Part shown: piece after piece, positions 9,123 through 18,500 of the stretch | Layout of the letters: each line of letters opens with the position of its first letter | Position numbering within the stretch: position 1 is the first letter of the stretch | DNA from: Thraustochytrium sp. TN22 | Taxonomy: Eukaryota; Sar; Bigyra; Thraustochytrida; Thraustochytriidae | Direction: 5' to 3' | Assembly (NCBI GenBank): GCA_013306675.1 | Contig: JABLUY010000371.1 | Span: 1 to 25,523 of the forward strand | Length of the DNA stretch: 25,523 nt | The notes under the pieces: model-generated | The model's input: only the letters and a program-made list of their open reading frames with translations | Told to the model about the DNA's origin: nothing | The model's database searches: none | Translations under genes and position numbers: made by a program

Positions 9123-9827
9123 GGACCGCGCCGCTACACCTTTTCGTAAACCGCCTCGACACGACCTGCCTGGCCAACGGCAAGCAAAGTACCCAGTTGG
9201 CACCATGCGGCCTGCCTGCGTACCCTTTTGTCATCCAGGCATCCCACCTTCTTGATGAACCATGTCAGTGAACATGATGGACTTTACTTTCTAAGCTACT
9301 TGGCGACATCGTGTGGTACCGTACCCTACCAAATACCACTTCATACCACTGCACCACCACCAACCCACCACCCTCCGACTCGGCATCTCCGCGCCGCTCT
9401 GCGCCTCTTTTTTTGCGTTCGCGTATCATCTCGTGCTTGCGCGCTTGGTCTACGAGGCAGCTCGCGCCTGCGAACGTAATTCGTCGTGCTGCGGGCTCTG
9501 CCTGCAGTGACATGGCCATGATGCCGTGGCGCTTCTCCAGGTCGTCGTCAGATGTACCAGCGCCAGTAGCCTAGTAGGCCTAAGTTAGTAGGCCTAAGGT
9601 AAGTTAGCTCTACCAGCCAGTCACAGTGCTCTTGGCGCAGTCTGGCAGTGAAGACGCCGACGCCTTGGCCATCCTGATGGCGGACGGGCCGCTTTTCCCT
9701 CTTCTCGCCGCTCTTTCTGCTGCTGCGGCGCGAGGAAGCAGTCGGCGAACGCAAGGTTTGAAGAGCCTGCCGGCGGCGGGGGCAGCAGGTGGCGCGCGCT
9801 CTTGCCGCACGCGAGGGCGCAGACACG
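9123..9827. other. Intergenic region, PGDH 3' flank and 5' flank of FAH-family gene
   Basis: About 700 bp with no supported protein gene; the open frames across 9228-9574 look random. It contains two copies of TAGTAGGCCTA (9572-9582 and 9586-9596), directly followed by a consensus 5' splice site. It probably combines the PGDH 3'UTR and terminator with the promoter and leader of the next gene. Confidence 0.6.
9599..9822 (+). other. Possible 5'UTR intron of the FAH-family gene
   Basis: AAG|GTAAGT at 9596-9604 is a strong donor, closely matching the donor of the verified intron at 22224-22303. GCAG at 9819-9822 lies five bases before the ATG at 9828 and could be the acceptor, giving a 224-nt leader intron. 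The pyrimidine tract before this acceptor is weak, and other CAG acceptors (for example near 9784-9787) are possible. Confidence 0.3.
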
Positions 9828-10730
9828 ATGCTGTGCGCCGGCGGCGCGCTCGTGCGCCTGACTCGGCGTAGCACCGGCCAGGCGCTCTGGGCGGTGCTGG
9901 ATACGGACATGCCCATGCCGGCGGCGGCCGCCGACTCCGACGACCTTGCCTCGCACTTCGCGCAGCAACACTTCAGCGCCGTGGAGTGGACCGAACCCGG
10001 CGTGTACAAGATCAAGCCGGGTCGCATTGAGCACAACGCCGACTTTCAGCTTGCCGGCCTCGACTCGCAAACCGTGCCGTGCGTCTGGGCCGCCGGCCTC
10101 AACTACCGCCGCCACGCGGAGGAGACCAAGATGGAGGTGCCCCGCTTCCCGACACTCTTCATGAAGGCCGCTTCCTCGCTCAACACGCCCTACGGCGACA
10201 TCAAGACCCCCGTCGTCTGCAACCATGAGATGGACTTCGAGGGCGAGCTCGCCATCGTCATCGGCAAGGGCGGCAAAGACATTCCCGCCGAGTCCGCGCT
10301 CGACCACGTGCTTGGCTTCGCCGTCGCCAACGATGTGTCGGCGCGCAGGTGGCAGGGCCGCAAGGGCGGCGGCCAGTGGTGTCGCAGCAAGTCCTTCGAC
10401 ACCTTCCTCCCCATCGGCCCGGGCATCGTGCCGCCCTCCCAGCTTCCGGACGGCGGCCAGAGCCTGCGCATGGTCACTTCCATCACGCGTCCTACCGGCG
10501 ATAAGGACAAGGTCGTGCAGGACTCAAACACGGCCGACATGATCTTCAACATCGCCGAGCTCATCGCCTTCATTTCCCAGGACACCACCCTCGAGCCCTT
10601 CACCGTCATTCTCACTGGCACGCCCGAGGGCGTCGGTTTCACGCGAGACCCGCCCCTCTTCCTCGAGCCCGGCGACACCGTCACTATTTCCATCGACGGC
10701 CTTGGCACCATTCGCAACCGCGTCGTCTGA
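9828..10730 (+). CDS. Fumarylacetoacetate hydrolase (FAH) family protein, FAHD1/FAHD2/YisK-like
   Basis: A metal-dependent enzyme of the FAH superfamily, whose members hydrolyse acylpyruvates, decarboxylate oxaloacetate or tautomerise related keto acids. The exact substrate cannot be read here. The protein is 300 aa. Family marks in order: LNYRRHAEE (substrate/lid region), the metal ligands Glu138 and Glu140 in MDFEGELAIVIGK, Asp169 in VANDVSARRWQ, KSFDTFLPIGP, and the C-terminal LTGTPEGVGF plus GDTVTISIDGLGTIRN. The catalytic core is complete. Another in-frame ATG lies at 9789, but 9828 has the ACACGATG context seen at neighbouring starts (A at -3) and sits just after a candidate splice acceptor. 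About 80 residues precede the fold, including an Arg-containing N-terminus that could be a weak targeting sequence. Family is certain, activity is not. Confidence 0.93.
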   Translation: MLCAGGALVRLTRRSTGQALWAVLDTDMPMPAAAADSDDLASHFAQQHFSAVEWTEPGVYKIKPGRIEHNADFQLAGLDSQTVPCVWAAGLNYRRHAEETKMEVPRFPTLFMKAASSLNTPYGDIKTPVVCNHEMDFEGELAIVIGKGGKDIPAESALDHVLGFAVANDVSARRWQGRKGGGQWCRSKSFDTFLPIGPGIVPPSQLPDGGQSLRMVTSITRPTGDKDKVVQDSNTADMIFNIAELIAFISQDTTLEPFTVILTGTPEGVGFTRDPPLFLEPGDTVTISIDGLGTIRNRVV

Positions 10731-11561
10731 CGCGGTTGCCGCCGGCAGCATGATAGCCTTCAGATAGCTAGCTAGGATAGCCATTGAAAACCGTGAAGTT
10801 AAAGCTCCTCCGCACCGCGCTCGCTCTTGCGCTTGCTTGCAGTCTTGCAGTCTTGATGGGTTTCCGTCGTGCTCCGTTTGCCCTTTGCCGCTCGAGCACG
10901 TGTGCAGTCCCTGGACGTCGAGCACGTGGACTTTGATTGCGCCTCAAGTTGTTCGTCAGTGCGTCAAGGCCCTCTTCGAGGACATGTTTTGATTGTGAGT
11001 ACCGTGCTACTCGCCGCCCGCCACTGCTGACTGCCTCTCCACTGCCCCGCCCCTTCCTCCTTGCCTCCCGTCCTTTGCTTCCGAATGCTCGCAGCACTCA
11101 CTGTCAGACTGCAGTGCCAACATCGCATTTCGATTGCATTTCGATCGTTCGCCATCGTAGCTTGCGTGGCGTGGCGTCGTTCAGAAGAATCAGAACCAGC
11201 CTGAAGCGCGTCCAGAATCTGAAACGGTGTGTACCACCACATTAGCCTGACTGCGAGTCACGGTCCCCGGCGGTCCCCGCACGATCGAGTCGTTCTGGCC
11301 GGCGAGTCCGAGTCCGCGGCGGCGGCAGCGGTGCAGCGCCGCGCAGGCTCTGCAGAAGTTGACCCTTTTCGGGGCGAGCCAAGCCAGGGCCCGGGGCGAG
11401 CCAGGCGTGCAACACAGGACGTCGGCGCGCGCGCGCGCGTGAGGACGCGGGCCGGCGCGAGCCGGACTGCCGCAGGCTCGCTCCTCTCGCTCGCCAGTCA
11501 GGCAGCAAGACAGCAGCAACCCGCCGAGCGAGCAAGAAGACAGAATAGGCTGAGCCCCACG
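10731..11561. other. Intergenic/leader region upstream of the coiled-coil gene
   Basis: About 830 bp without a supported gene. It contains a TAGCTAGCTAG word (10765-10775), two TCGAGCACGTG repeats, and a possible weak donor (TT|GTGAGT near 10994-11000) with a pyrimidine-rich stretch ending in GCTCGCAG at about 11088-11095 that could delimit a leader intron. A frame runs open from 11229 into the downstream gene, but it reads as Arg/Ala-rich filler before 11562. Confidence 0.5.
10892..10928. promoter_or_regulatory. Paired TCGAGCACGTG direct repeat with E-box cores
   Basis: The 11-mer TCGAGCACGTG occurs at 10892-10902 and again at 10918-10928, 26 bp apart. Each holds CACGTG, the palindromic core that bHLH or bZIP factors commonly bind. 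They lie downstream of the FAH-family gene and about 630 bp upstream of the next ATG. Function is inferred. Confidence 0.35.
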
Positions 11562-13052
11562 ATGGAGCTCGCCACGCTCATTGCGCCGTCCACATCAAGC
11601 GAGATGGCGCGAGCTGCCTTCCGACGCGTGGAGCAGGGCGAGCAGCAGGTCCTCTGGCGGCCTCGTCATTGCGGCGGCCGGCCTGTGCGCGCGCGCCTGG
11701 ACCGCGCGCTCGCTTTCGTCACTGAGACGCCCGTGGACAGCGACTTCTTAGACGGCCGCTCCACGCGCTATTCGGCGCCTGTTGCCCCGGACGCCCTCAA
11801 GCCGTGCGCCGCGCTGCACGCGGATTTCGACGCCAGAAGTGGCTATGCCTGGAACGAGATCAGGGACGACGGCCACGACGACACCTACGATGAGGAGATG
11901 CAGCAGGAGGAGGAGGAGCAGGAGGAGGGCCGCGGTCTTTTGAGAGAGTCCTTCTCCGCATCCACGCTCGCCTGGAGTCAAAAGTGCAAGCTGCCGCCGC
12001 CAACGTACAACCGCGGGCCCGGCTCGCGGCCTCTCAGTAGCCAGTACCTGCGCGAATTCTCCGAGCCGCGCCGCCGCCGTCCGCGCACGCAAGCCACCGC
12101 CGCACGCGCGTCTCCCTTGCAGTCCTTCTCGACGCTGGAACGCGCGCGACGAGAGCGCATCGCCACGGAGGTGCTCGCGACGCATAAATTCGCGCTCGCC
12201 GCGCACTCTGCTTCCTTCCCAGACTTGCTAGAAGCACATGCCTTCTTGCAGGACCCAGAAGAAGACACGGCGGGCCGCAGGCAGCAAGGCCGCGCCGCCG
12301 CCGCTGGCCAGCTTGGGGGCGATGAACAGGACGGCGCCGATGACATGAACGCGGAGGTTGTGGAGCCCGAGATCGGCCTTGCAGCGGAGGGGGTCTCCCG
12401 CAGGGCCGAGGCCATGACGCTCGCTGGACAAGAGGCCGGAGAAGAACCCGCGCGCCCCGACCCGGCCGAGATCAGGCGCATGCGCGTCGAGGGCGAGCGC
12501 GAGCACCAGCGCCGCATGGCAGAGCAGATCCGCAAGGACAAGATCACCCACCAGCGCATCCGCTGGGAGGCCGAGGACCGCGCCGAGGAGCGTCGTCGCC
12601 AGGTCCGCGAGTCCCGCGATGTCAGGTGGCGCCGCGAGCGCTCCGTCCACGAGGCGCTGCACACCATCAACAGAGAGGCGCGCAACAAGGCCGTGCAAAA
12701 GGTGCGCGAGCAGCGCAGGCGTCTGATCGACCAGCGGCTGGCTGAGGAGGAGAACTGGCGCCGGGAGATGAACACGCGTGTCACAGACCTCCGCAAGCAC
12801 CGCGAGGACCTGCGCTCCCAGGTGCTCACCTCGCCACACGGCCTCCGCAGCCCCGTCAAGCTCAAGAGCTCCACCATCGCGGCACAGGAGTTCCTCGGCC
12901 CGCTCGGCCTCGAGGATCTCACGCAATCCTCCATGTTCTCCTCGAAAGACTTTCCGCCCGCGCACCGCGGCAACCGCGACATCCTCGGCGGCGGCTTCAA
13001 CTACGGCGTTTCCGCCGACAAGGTGTGGCGCCGTATCACGCGCCTGCAATGA
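11562..13052 (+). CDS. Unrecognised Arg/Glu-rich helical (coiled-coil-like) protein
   Basis: 496 aa; I do not recognise the family. The chosen ATG (CCACGATGG) has A at -3 and G at +4. The N-terminal 300 residues are largely low-complexity, with an acidic EEMQQEEEEQEE stretch (about 111-122) and basic Arg runs near 170. Residues about 301-419 form a long, strongly charged helix rich in Arg, Glu and Gln (for example REHQRRMAEQIRKDK, RQVRESRDVRWRRERS), with no transmembrane segment. The last 75 residues are more ordered, containing AAQEFLGPLGLEDL and GGGFNYGVSADKVWRRI. Such charged helices are common in cytoskeletal, centriolar and flagellar proteins, and IFT57 is encoded nearby, but that is only suggestive. 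It is convergent with the Sel1 gene, with 86 bp between stop codons. Confidence 0.8.
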   Translation: MELATLIAPSTSSEMARAAFRRVEQGEQQVLWRPRHCGGRPVRARLDRALAFVTETPVDSDFLDGRSTRYSAPVAPDALKPCAALHADFDARSGYAWNEIRDDGHDDTYDEEMQQEEEEQEEGRGLLRESFSASTLAWSQKCKLPPPTYNRGPGSRPLSSQYLREFSEPRRRRPRTQATAARASPLQSFSTLERARRERIATEVLATHKFALAAHSASFPDLLEAHAFLQDPEEDTAGRRQQGRAAAAGQLGGDEQDGADDMNAEVVEPEIGLAAEGVSRRAEAMTLAGQEAGEEPARPDPAEIRRMRVEGEREHQRRMAEQIRKDKITHQRIRWEAEDRAEERRRQVRESRDVRWRRERSVHEALHTINREARNKAVQKVREQRRRLIDQRLAEEENWRREMNTRVTDLRKHREDLRSQVLTSPHGLRSPVKLKSSTIAAQEFLGPLGLEDLTQSSMFSSKDFPPAHRGNRDILGGGFNYGVSADKVWRRITRLQ

Positions 13053-13138
13053 GAACCCTTGCGTGCTCTATTTCCGTCGGTCTGACCTGGCGCCGTCTCA
13101 AAAACCTGCGAAATTGATTGTGGTAGAAACTTGCAGAC

Positions 13139-14200
13139 CTACTGTCGTGCTCTATATTTCGCTGTCCTCGCGCTCGCGACCTCAGCGACCGCGCGCGCAT
13201 CTTCGAGCATGCGCTTGTCGGCCTCCTGCAGCAGCCCGTGCAACTCCTGCCTCGCCTGCTCCGCTTCCGCCCGCAGCCCGGCCTCTTCGGCTGTAGTTGC
13301 AGCCTCTGCGGCCCGCCCAAACCACGCCTCCGCAAGGCGGTAATCCCGGACTACACCCTGCCCGTGTGTGAAGAGTTTGGCCAGCTGCAGCATGGCCGCG
13401 GGATAGCCCGCCTGCGCCGCCTCGCGAATCAGGCCGGCAGCGCGCCGGTAGTCCTGCCGCATTCCTCGCCCGAAGAGCAGCATGACACCGCAGTAGTGCT
13501 TCGCTTCGGCTAGGCCCTGCTGCGCCGCGGCCTCGTACAGCGAGAACGCCCGCGCATAGTTCTGCCGCACGCCCAGGCCGTACTCGTACATGATGCCCGC
13601 GTTGAACTCGCCTTGGGCGCTCCCGGATTCTGCCGACGCCTCAAACCACCTTGCAGCGCTGCGAAAGTCCGGCTCGCCGTCCGCGCTGCGGCCCAGCGCG
13701 CCGTCAAAGTACAGTCGGCCCAACATCCACTGCGCGTCCGCATCGCCCAGCTCTGCACCTCGCCGCAGCCAGCGGCCCGCCGCCTCCGTGCTCGCGCTCG
13801 TGCCGATCCCCCGATGGCACATGAGCCCGACGTTCGTGGCCGCTTGCCGATGGTCCTGTGCCGCCGCCATCGAAAACCACCTGTACGCCTCGGCCTCGTC
13901 CCTGCGCACGCCGTCCGCGCCATACAGGAACAGCAGGCCGGCCATGTACTGCGCCGACACGGCGCCCTGCGCCGCTCTGTCCAAGATGCGCGCCACGCTT
14001 GCGGGGTCTGTTTGCCGCGGCACATCTTCGCGCCCCTGCAGGCCCTGCAGCCGCGCCTCGGGCAGCCCCGCGTGGGCCGGCACGCCGTGCGCCGGCGTCA
14101 CCAGCGGCGCGAGCATTGCGAGGAGCAGAACGGCCGCCAGGACCGCCCTCGTGACCGTCACCGCCACCGCTGCCGGCGTGCGCGGGCGGTACCCTCGCAT
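13139..14200 (-). CDS. Sel1-like repeat (SLR) protein with N-terminal signal/anchor
   Basis: 353 aa from the ATG at 14200. Another Met lies ten codons upstream at 14230, but its -3 base is T, while 14200 has A at -3. A basic N-terminus and a hydrophobic stretch (about residues 18-39, ending near TPAHG) indicate a signal peptide or anchor. Six Sel1 repeats follow, at about residues 81-301. Each shows the helix-turn-helix pattern with A.Y..G.LY..G......A..WF..AA, for example MAGLLFLYGADGV and GIMYEYGLGV. The third carries an insertion (SADGEPDF). A short basic/acidic helix ends the protein. SLR proteins are adaptors; secretory ones include SEL1L/Hrd3 of ER-associated degradation. This one is much shorter than SEL1L and lacks an obvious C-terminal membrane segment, so it is not called Hrd3. 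It is divergent from the ankyrin gene. Confidence 0.9.
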   Translation of the reverse strand: MRGYRPRTPAAVAVTVTRAVLAAVLLLAMLAPLVTPAHGVPAHAGLPEARLQGLQGREDVPRQTDPASVARILDRAAQGAVSAQYMAGLLFLYGADGVRRDEAEAYRWFSMAAAQDHRQAATNVGLMCHRGIGTSASTEAAGRWLRRGAELGDADAQWMLGRLYFDGALGRSADGEPDFRSAARWFEASAESGSAQGEFNAGIMYEYGLGVRQNYARAFSLYEAAAQQGLAEAKHYCGVMLLFGRGMRQDYRRAAGLIREAAQAGYPAAMLQLAKLFTHGQGVVRDYRLAEAWFGRAAEAATTAEEAGLRAEAEQARQELHGLLQEADKRMLEDARAVAEVASARTAKYRARQ

Positions 14201-14505
14201 GCTGCCGCCTCGTCCTCGCGCGCGCCGCATGGACTGGCGAGCGCCCGCCCTGGAGGTCTGATTCCGTGCTCAGTCCGAGTCACCGTGCAGGAGGCGAGGC
14301 AACTTGAAGGCAGGCAAGGCCGTTGTCTTCCGTTGTGGTCAATCACCTCGCCCGGCCGGGCCCGCGGCGAGGCTCGCTGTCATCAATCAAAGCGAGAAAT
14401 TCCTCACAGTCAGGCCTAGCCCACCGCACTGGCAGCGCTGCAGGCTGCTTTCTGGGCTGACCGCGATCGCGCGGGCAGGAGCCCCTCGCGCGCAACTAGG
14501 TTAGC
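14201..14505. promoter_or_regulatory. Divergent intergenic region between Sel1 and ankyrin genes
   Basis: About 305 bp between two head-to-head starts, so it must carry both promoters. I see no TATA box or recognisable operator. An in-frame TAG at 14497-14499 closes the ankyrin frame upstream and supports its ATG at 14506. Confidence 0.5.
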
Positions 14506-15351
14506 ATGCTCGCGTCGTCAATCTCGTCCTCAGAGGCGACGGAATGGACCTTGCAGACCGAGGCGAGCACGCTGGCGCCCAGGGCCTCCAGTAGTAGCAG
14601 CAAAAGCGGCGGCGGCGGCAGCGGTGGCAGCGATTGCAGTGACGAGAAGGATTTCGGCGACCAAGAGGCTCGTGGGCCTGAGCTGCAGCCTCCAGACGGC
14701 AGCGCTGGCAAGGGCAATAACTTATTAGATGCTGGAACATGTGATGGGAGCGACGACGAGGAGGAGGTCAGCACGAGCAGCGAGGACGAGCTGGACCCGG
14801 TCGTGCGTGCTTGCAAGTGCGGCTCGCTGGACGAGGCTCTGGCGCTCGTGGCTGTCTCATGCGCGGACGACCTGCTTGAGCAAGTTGATCGCGACGGCAA
14901 TACGGGGCTGCACTGGGCAGCGAGGCGGGGCGCAGTCCAGCTCTACACGACACTGGGCCTGGCGTGCCCCGAGCTGCTAGACGTGGAGAACCTAGATGGT
15001 CAGACAGCACTTTCGCTCGCCTCGGCGCAGGGTTGCATGGCCATCGTCTTGTGGACTCACAGTGCCCAGCGCGATGTGGTGGAGAAGACCCTTCACGACC
15101 GTGCGTACTACGCATGCACGAGCTGTGGACTCTGCGTAAACGGTGTCAAAAGATTCCAGGCGCGCCTCTGTGCCAAGGGCCGTGACCACAAATGGGACGC
15201 AGACGAGGTGCCACGACACATCGTACATATCCGTGCAAGCGACTTTGCTGAGGCCTGTGCGGAGATTAAGTCCAGGTTCGGGAAGGACGGGCCACGGCCT
15301 CGCGGATGGTGGTGCAAAGAGCTTGTGGCCGACTCGGAAGAGAAGGCGTGA
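14506..15351 (+). CDS. Ankyrin-repeat protein with C-terminal Cys/His cluster
   Basis: 281 aa. The start is fixed by an in-frame TAG nine bases upstream and by A at -3. Residues 1-97 are Ser/Gly-rich then acidic, and probably disordered. Residues about 96-190 contain ankyrin repeats; the clearest are DRDGNTGLHWAARRGAVQL and ENLDGQTALSLASAQG, preceded by a degenerate unit (VRACKCGSLDEALALV). A compact cluster follows: Cys204, Cys207, Cys210, Cys222 and His228 (YYACTSCGLC...LCAKGRDH), which could bind zinc, then a Trp-containing segment. No enzymatic domain is visible. Ankyrin repeats bind partner proteins; the partner here is unknown. Its stop faces that of the large membrane-protein gene, about 225 bp away across a (TC)n tract. 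Confidence 0.85.
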   Translation: MLASSISSSEATEWTLQTEASTLAPRASSSSSKSGGGGSGGSDCSDEKDFGDQEARGPELQPPDGSAGKGNNLLDAGTCDGSDDEEEVSTSSEDELDPVVRACKCGSLDEALALVAVSCADDLLEQVDRDGNTGLHWAARRGAVQLYTTLGLACPELLDVENLDGQTALSLASAQGCMAIVLWTHSAQRDVVEKTLHDRAYYACTSCGLCVNGVKRFQARLCAKGRDHKWDADEVPRHIVHIRASDFAEACAEIKSRFGKDGPRPRGWWCKELVADSEEKA

Positions 15352-15404
15352 AGTGTTCACAGTGACTCCTGTTGTCTTTCTGGTTTTTGTTTGGACTTTA
15401 CAAA

Positions 15405-15456
15405 CTTTCTTTCTCTTTCTCTGTCTCTGTCTCTCTCTGAGCTCTCTCTCTCTCTG

Positions 15457-15507
<51 letters not shown>
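15405..15507. repeat. CT/TC microsatellite
   Basis: An imperfect pyrimidine tract whose pure (TC) core spans 15461-15506 (23 units). It lies between two convergent stop codons and is probably in one or both 3'UTRs. Confidence 0.95.
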
Positions 15508-15510
<3 letters not shown>

Positions 15511-15577
15511 GTCCCACTCTGAGCTCTCCTGGAGCACACTCTCGCTTTGCAATCGTCTTCTTACCACTGTTCGTTCG

Positions 15578-18500
15578 TTAGCTGCAGTAGCACAGGCGCC
15601 GGTCCGTGGCATAGTCGGGCTTCTCGGAGCAAGAGCCTGAGTTGATCCCAGTCGTGACGTAATACGCGCGCTGTTCGGGATCAGGGAAGCCGACATGCGC
15701 ATTATTCATTCGCGCAAACAGGAGAGTACTAAGCAGGCAGCCACCCCGGCCACTATCGAGCACCACGTCGTCCGACATCGTGCTGAGCAGGTCGTCACAG
15801 GTCCCAGTGTTCTCGCTCACAATCACATATCGTGTTCGCGTGATGCACGCGCTCGAGACGTCGCAGCACGTGTACTCCACTGGGTACGTCCCGACGGTGG
15901 TCCGATCGACCGCAGCGCCGCCCACGGTCAACGTAGAGACCGGGTCCACGCAGCTGGCGCCCTGCTCCGTGTACGCATCGGAGTCACTACGCTCCGTGAT
16001 GACAAAGGCGCTGCCAACTAGCGTGATGGCGGCCTCGGCCTCACCCTCTGCCGATGTGTCGTCGCTTCCTGTAAGGCCGTCGAAGATGCCTAACTGGCAC
16101 GCGCACCTCGCGTGACCATCACGAGCGGCCAGCTGGAAGATGCCGCCATAGCGCGGTACATTATCCCCGCTATATTCATAGACTGTGTCTCGCGGGCTGC
16201 ACCATCCCTTGTATGCTTCGGCAAGCCTCGCAATGCACGTTGCAGAGTCAACAATCTCAGCCATTTTCGCCGTCGTGCATGTGAGCTCGAGATCGTCACA
16301 GACGTCGTCACAGGAGCGCGCGACATCCTCGCCGTCATAGGGGTCCAAGTACCAGCCTTCCGCGTACAGCTGTGTCGCGCCAGGGCAGGCCAGGGTGTTG
16401 GGAACGATGTCGGCGTCTGTATCGTCACAGTCTCCGCCATCTCGCGTGAGAGGCAGATCCTCGTCCGGCACCTGACACGTGAGCACAGGAGCGGCGCTTG
16501 AGTCGCCATACGAGTCTGCGTCGCGGTCCCAATAGTACGTCCTACGCGTGCAATCGTGACAGGTGGTCAGAGGGTCACACTCGTGCACGCGTGCCTCTGA
16601 GGCGTTCAAAAAGTACTGTGGACAGGCGAAGAAAACGGGCTCGTCCGCGGCACCGTCGAAGCAGAGCATGCGCGCAAAGGCATAGCCCGTACTACGCTCC
16701 TCCCCCGCAGCGGCGACGGCAAGTTGGATGCCCTCCCAGTCGAGACCGTACCCGAGCAGGTCGTAGGACGCCTGAGCCATCATGGGAAGCTGAAAGGTTC
16801 CCATGGAAACGCCGTTCTCGAAGGCCTCCAGAGTTGCGCCAGAGACCTCCAGCGGGCGCGCGAGCTGCCTGCTCTCCACATAGAATACGTACAGCGTCTG
16901 TGCAAGCTGATGCACTTCGACCACCTCCTCGGCCTCAGCGAGTGAGGCATCCGCATCTCCGCCATGGATGGTACCGCCGCACTCGCTGTTCACGTCCGCG
17001 AGTCCCGACACCGTGCACAGACTCTCGTTGCTCGCGCTGAAGCGGACCTTGAGATCGAGATCCTCAGACGCTTCGCAACTGGAGTCGTCGGTCGCACAAG
17101 CCGCAGGCGAAGGCCAGCGTAGCCGGACGGAGAGCCGTGCTGGCTCGACGGGCGCTGCCGAGGGCGCCGCCGTGTTCGCCAGAGGCGGAGTCGTGGGCGA
17201 GGCCGTGGCTGAGGTTTCGTTCCTGTCACGCGATGTGCAGGCGCCGCAGAGCCCGCCGCCGCAGTCCACCCCGACCTCCTCGCCGTCCTGGATGCCATTC
17301 ACGCAGGACACGATGCTCGCGTTGGCGTCGACCGTCTCGAGCTGCAGCTCGTAGTTGCAGGACTGAGCCCGGCCTTCGGACTCCAGGATGGAGAACTCGC
17401 CACCAAGCGCGATGCCGAGCCCAAGCCCGACGCCCGTGCAGGCCAGCACGCAGATGATGATGGCAATCCTTGCGCTGCGTCGGTGGTGCAGGATTCTGTC
17501 CTTGTCCTCGGTCTCCTTGTACAGGTGCTGCGAGGCGGAGAAGCCTACGAGCATGACGGTCAGGTACCAGAGACCGCCGCCCGCGACGAGCGTGCGCAGC
17601 GTGTAGACTGTCGACTTGACCCGGACGCAGCAGGTCGCGTCAACGCAGCCCAGAACGCATGCCCCTCCGGTGGTCGCCAAGGTCTCCCAGGCGACTGTGG
17701 TCTGCGCCTTGGATGGCGCCGGGTTGGCGCTCAGGCGCTCACACACCGGCGGGCTCAGCGCGTCGCTGCCATCGGTCGGAAGGTATTTCTCGCAAGAGAA
17801 GAAGTCGGCGAACCAATCGGCGCCCATGAGCTTGAGCACGCTTGCGCATTGATCTTCGAGCGCCGTCTCGCCAGACGTGGTGGTGAGCGCCGCCAGGGAG
17901 GCGAAGCAGACGACGGCGAGCACCAGCATGGCGCCCGAGAGCAGGACGAAGATGCGCAGCATGCGTTTGCCCTCGACCCAGCCCGCGGCGAAACCATACA
18001 CGGAGACCGGCACCTGCAGGATGGCCCACGCCGAGGCTACGGTGATCCACACGGTCGGCTCGCCGCGGATCTCCGCGGACACGGAAAGAAAGGCAACGCG
18101 GTTGATCATCATGAGTGACGCCGCAAGGACAACCACGGCGCCCAGCAGCGTCCACAGGCAGCAGAGCTCCTGCAGGGACTGGATCATCTCGTACCACGTC
18201 ACAATGCGCGCGCTATACAGCATCGCCACGGAGGCTGTGACGACCATGAGGAAGGACATATACGCCCCCGCCTGCGCGAGCTCGAGGCTGCTGGCGTCCG
18301 GACAGGCTGTGTCTGCGTGCGCGGACACAAGCACCATGCTGCTGGGCAGAACGACGAGCGACATGAGCACCCAAGTGAGGTGGAAGAAGGTCTGCAGAAC
18401 ATGCTGACCGACGGTCTCGAGGCCGTCGAGGTCGCGCAGCAGGTCGCCAGGCACGCGTTGCCACCCGTAGAGGCCGATCCCCGCCGCCACTGCTACGAGG

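Noticed and set aside
7635-9206. 523-codon antisense frame covering the PGDH gene
   Set aside because: PGDH uses almost only C/G third positions, so few stops occur opposite. The antisense product is repetitive Val/Gly/Asp/Ala sequence with no domain.
11229-11561. Upstream extension of the coiled-coil protein
   Set aside because: Low-complexity Arg/Ala/Ser sequence; the ATG at 11562 has a strong context and the extension has no recognisable feature.
13139-14200. Sel1 protein as Hrd3/SEL1L of the ERAD ligase
   Set aside because: It is far shorter, with only six repeats and no C-terminal membrane segment. A general SLR call is safer.
15405-15507. CRISPR or tandem-gene repeat
   Set aside because: It is a simple dinucleotide microsatellite. 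No spaced repeats of CRISPR type occur anywhere in the window.
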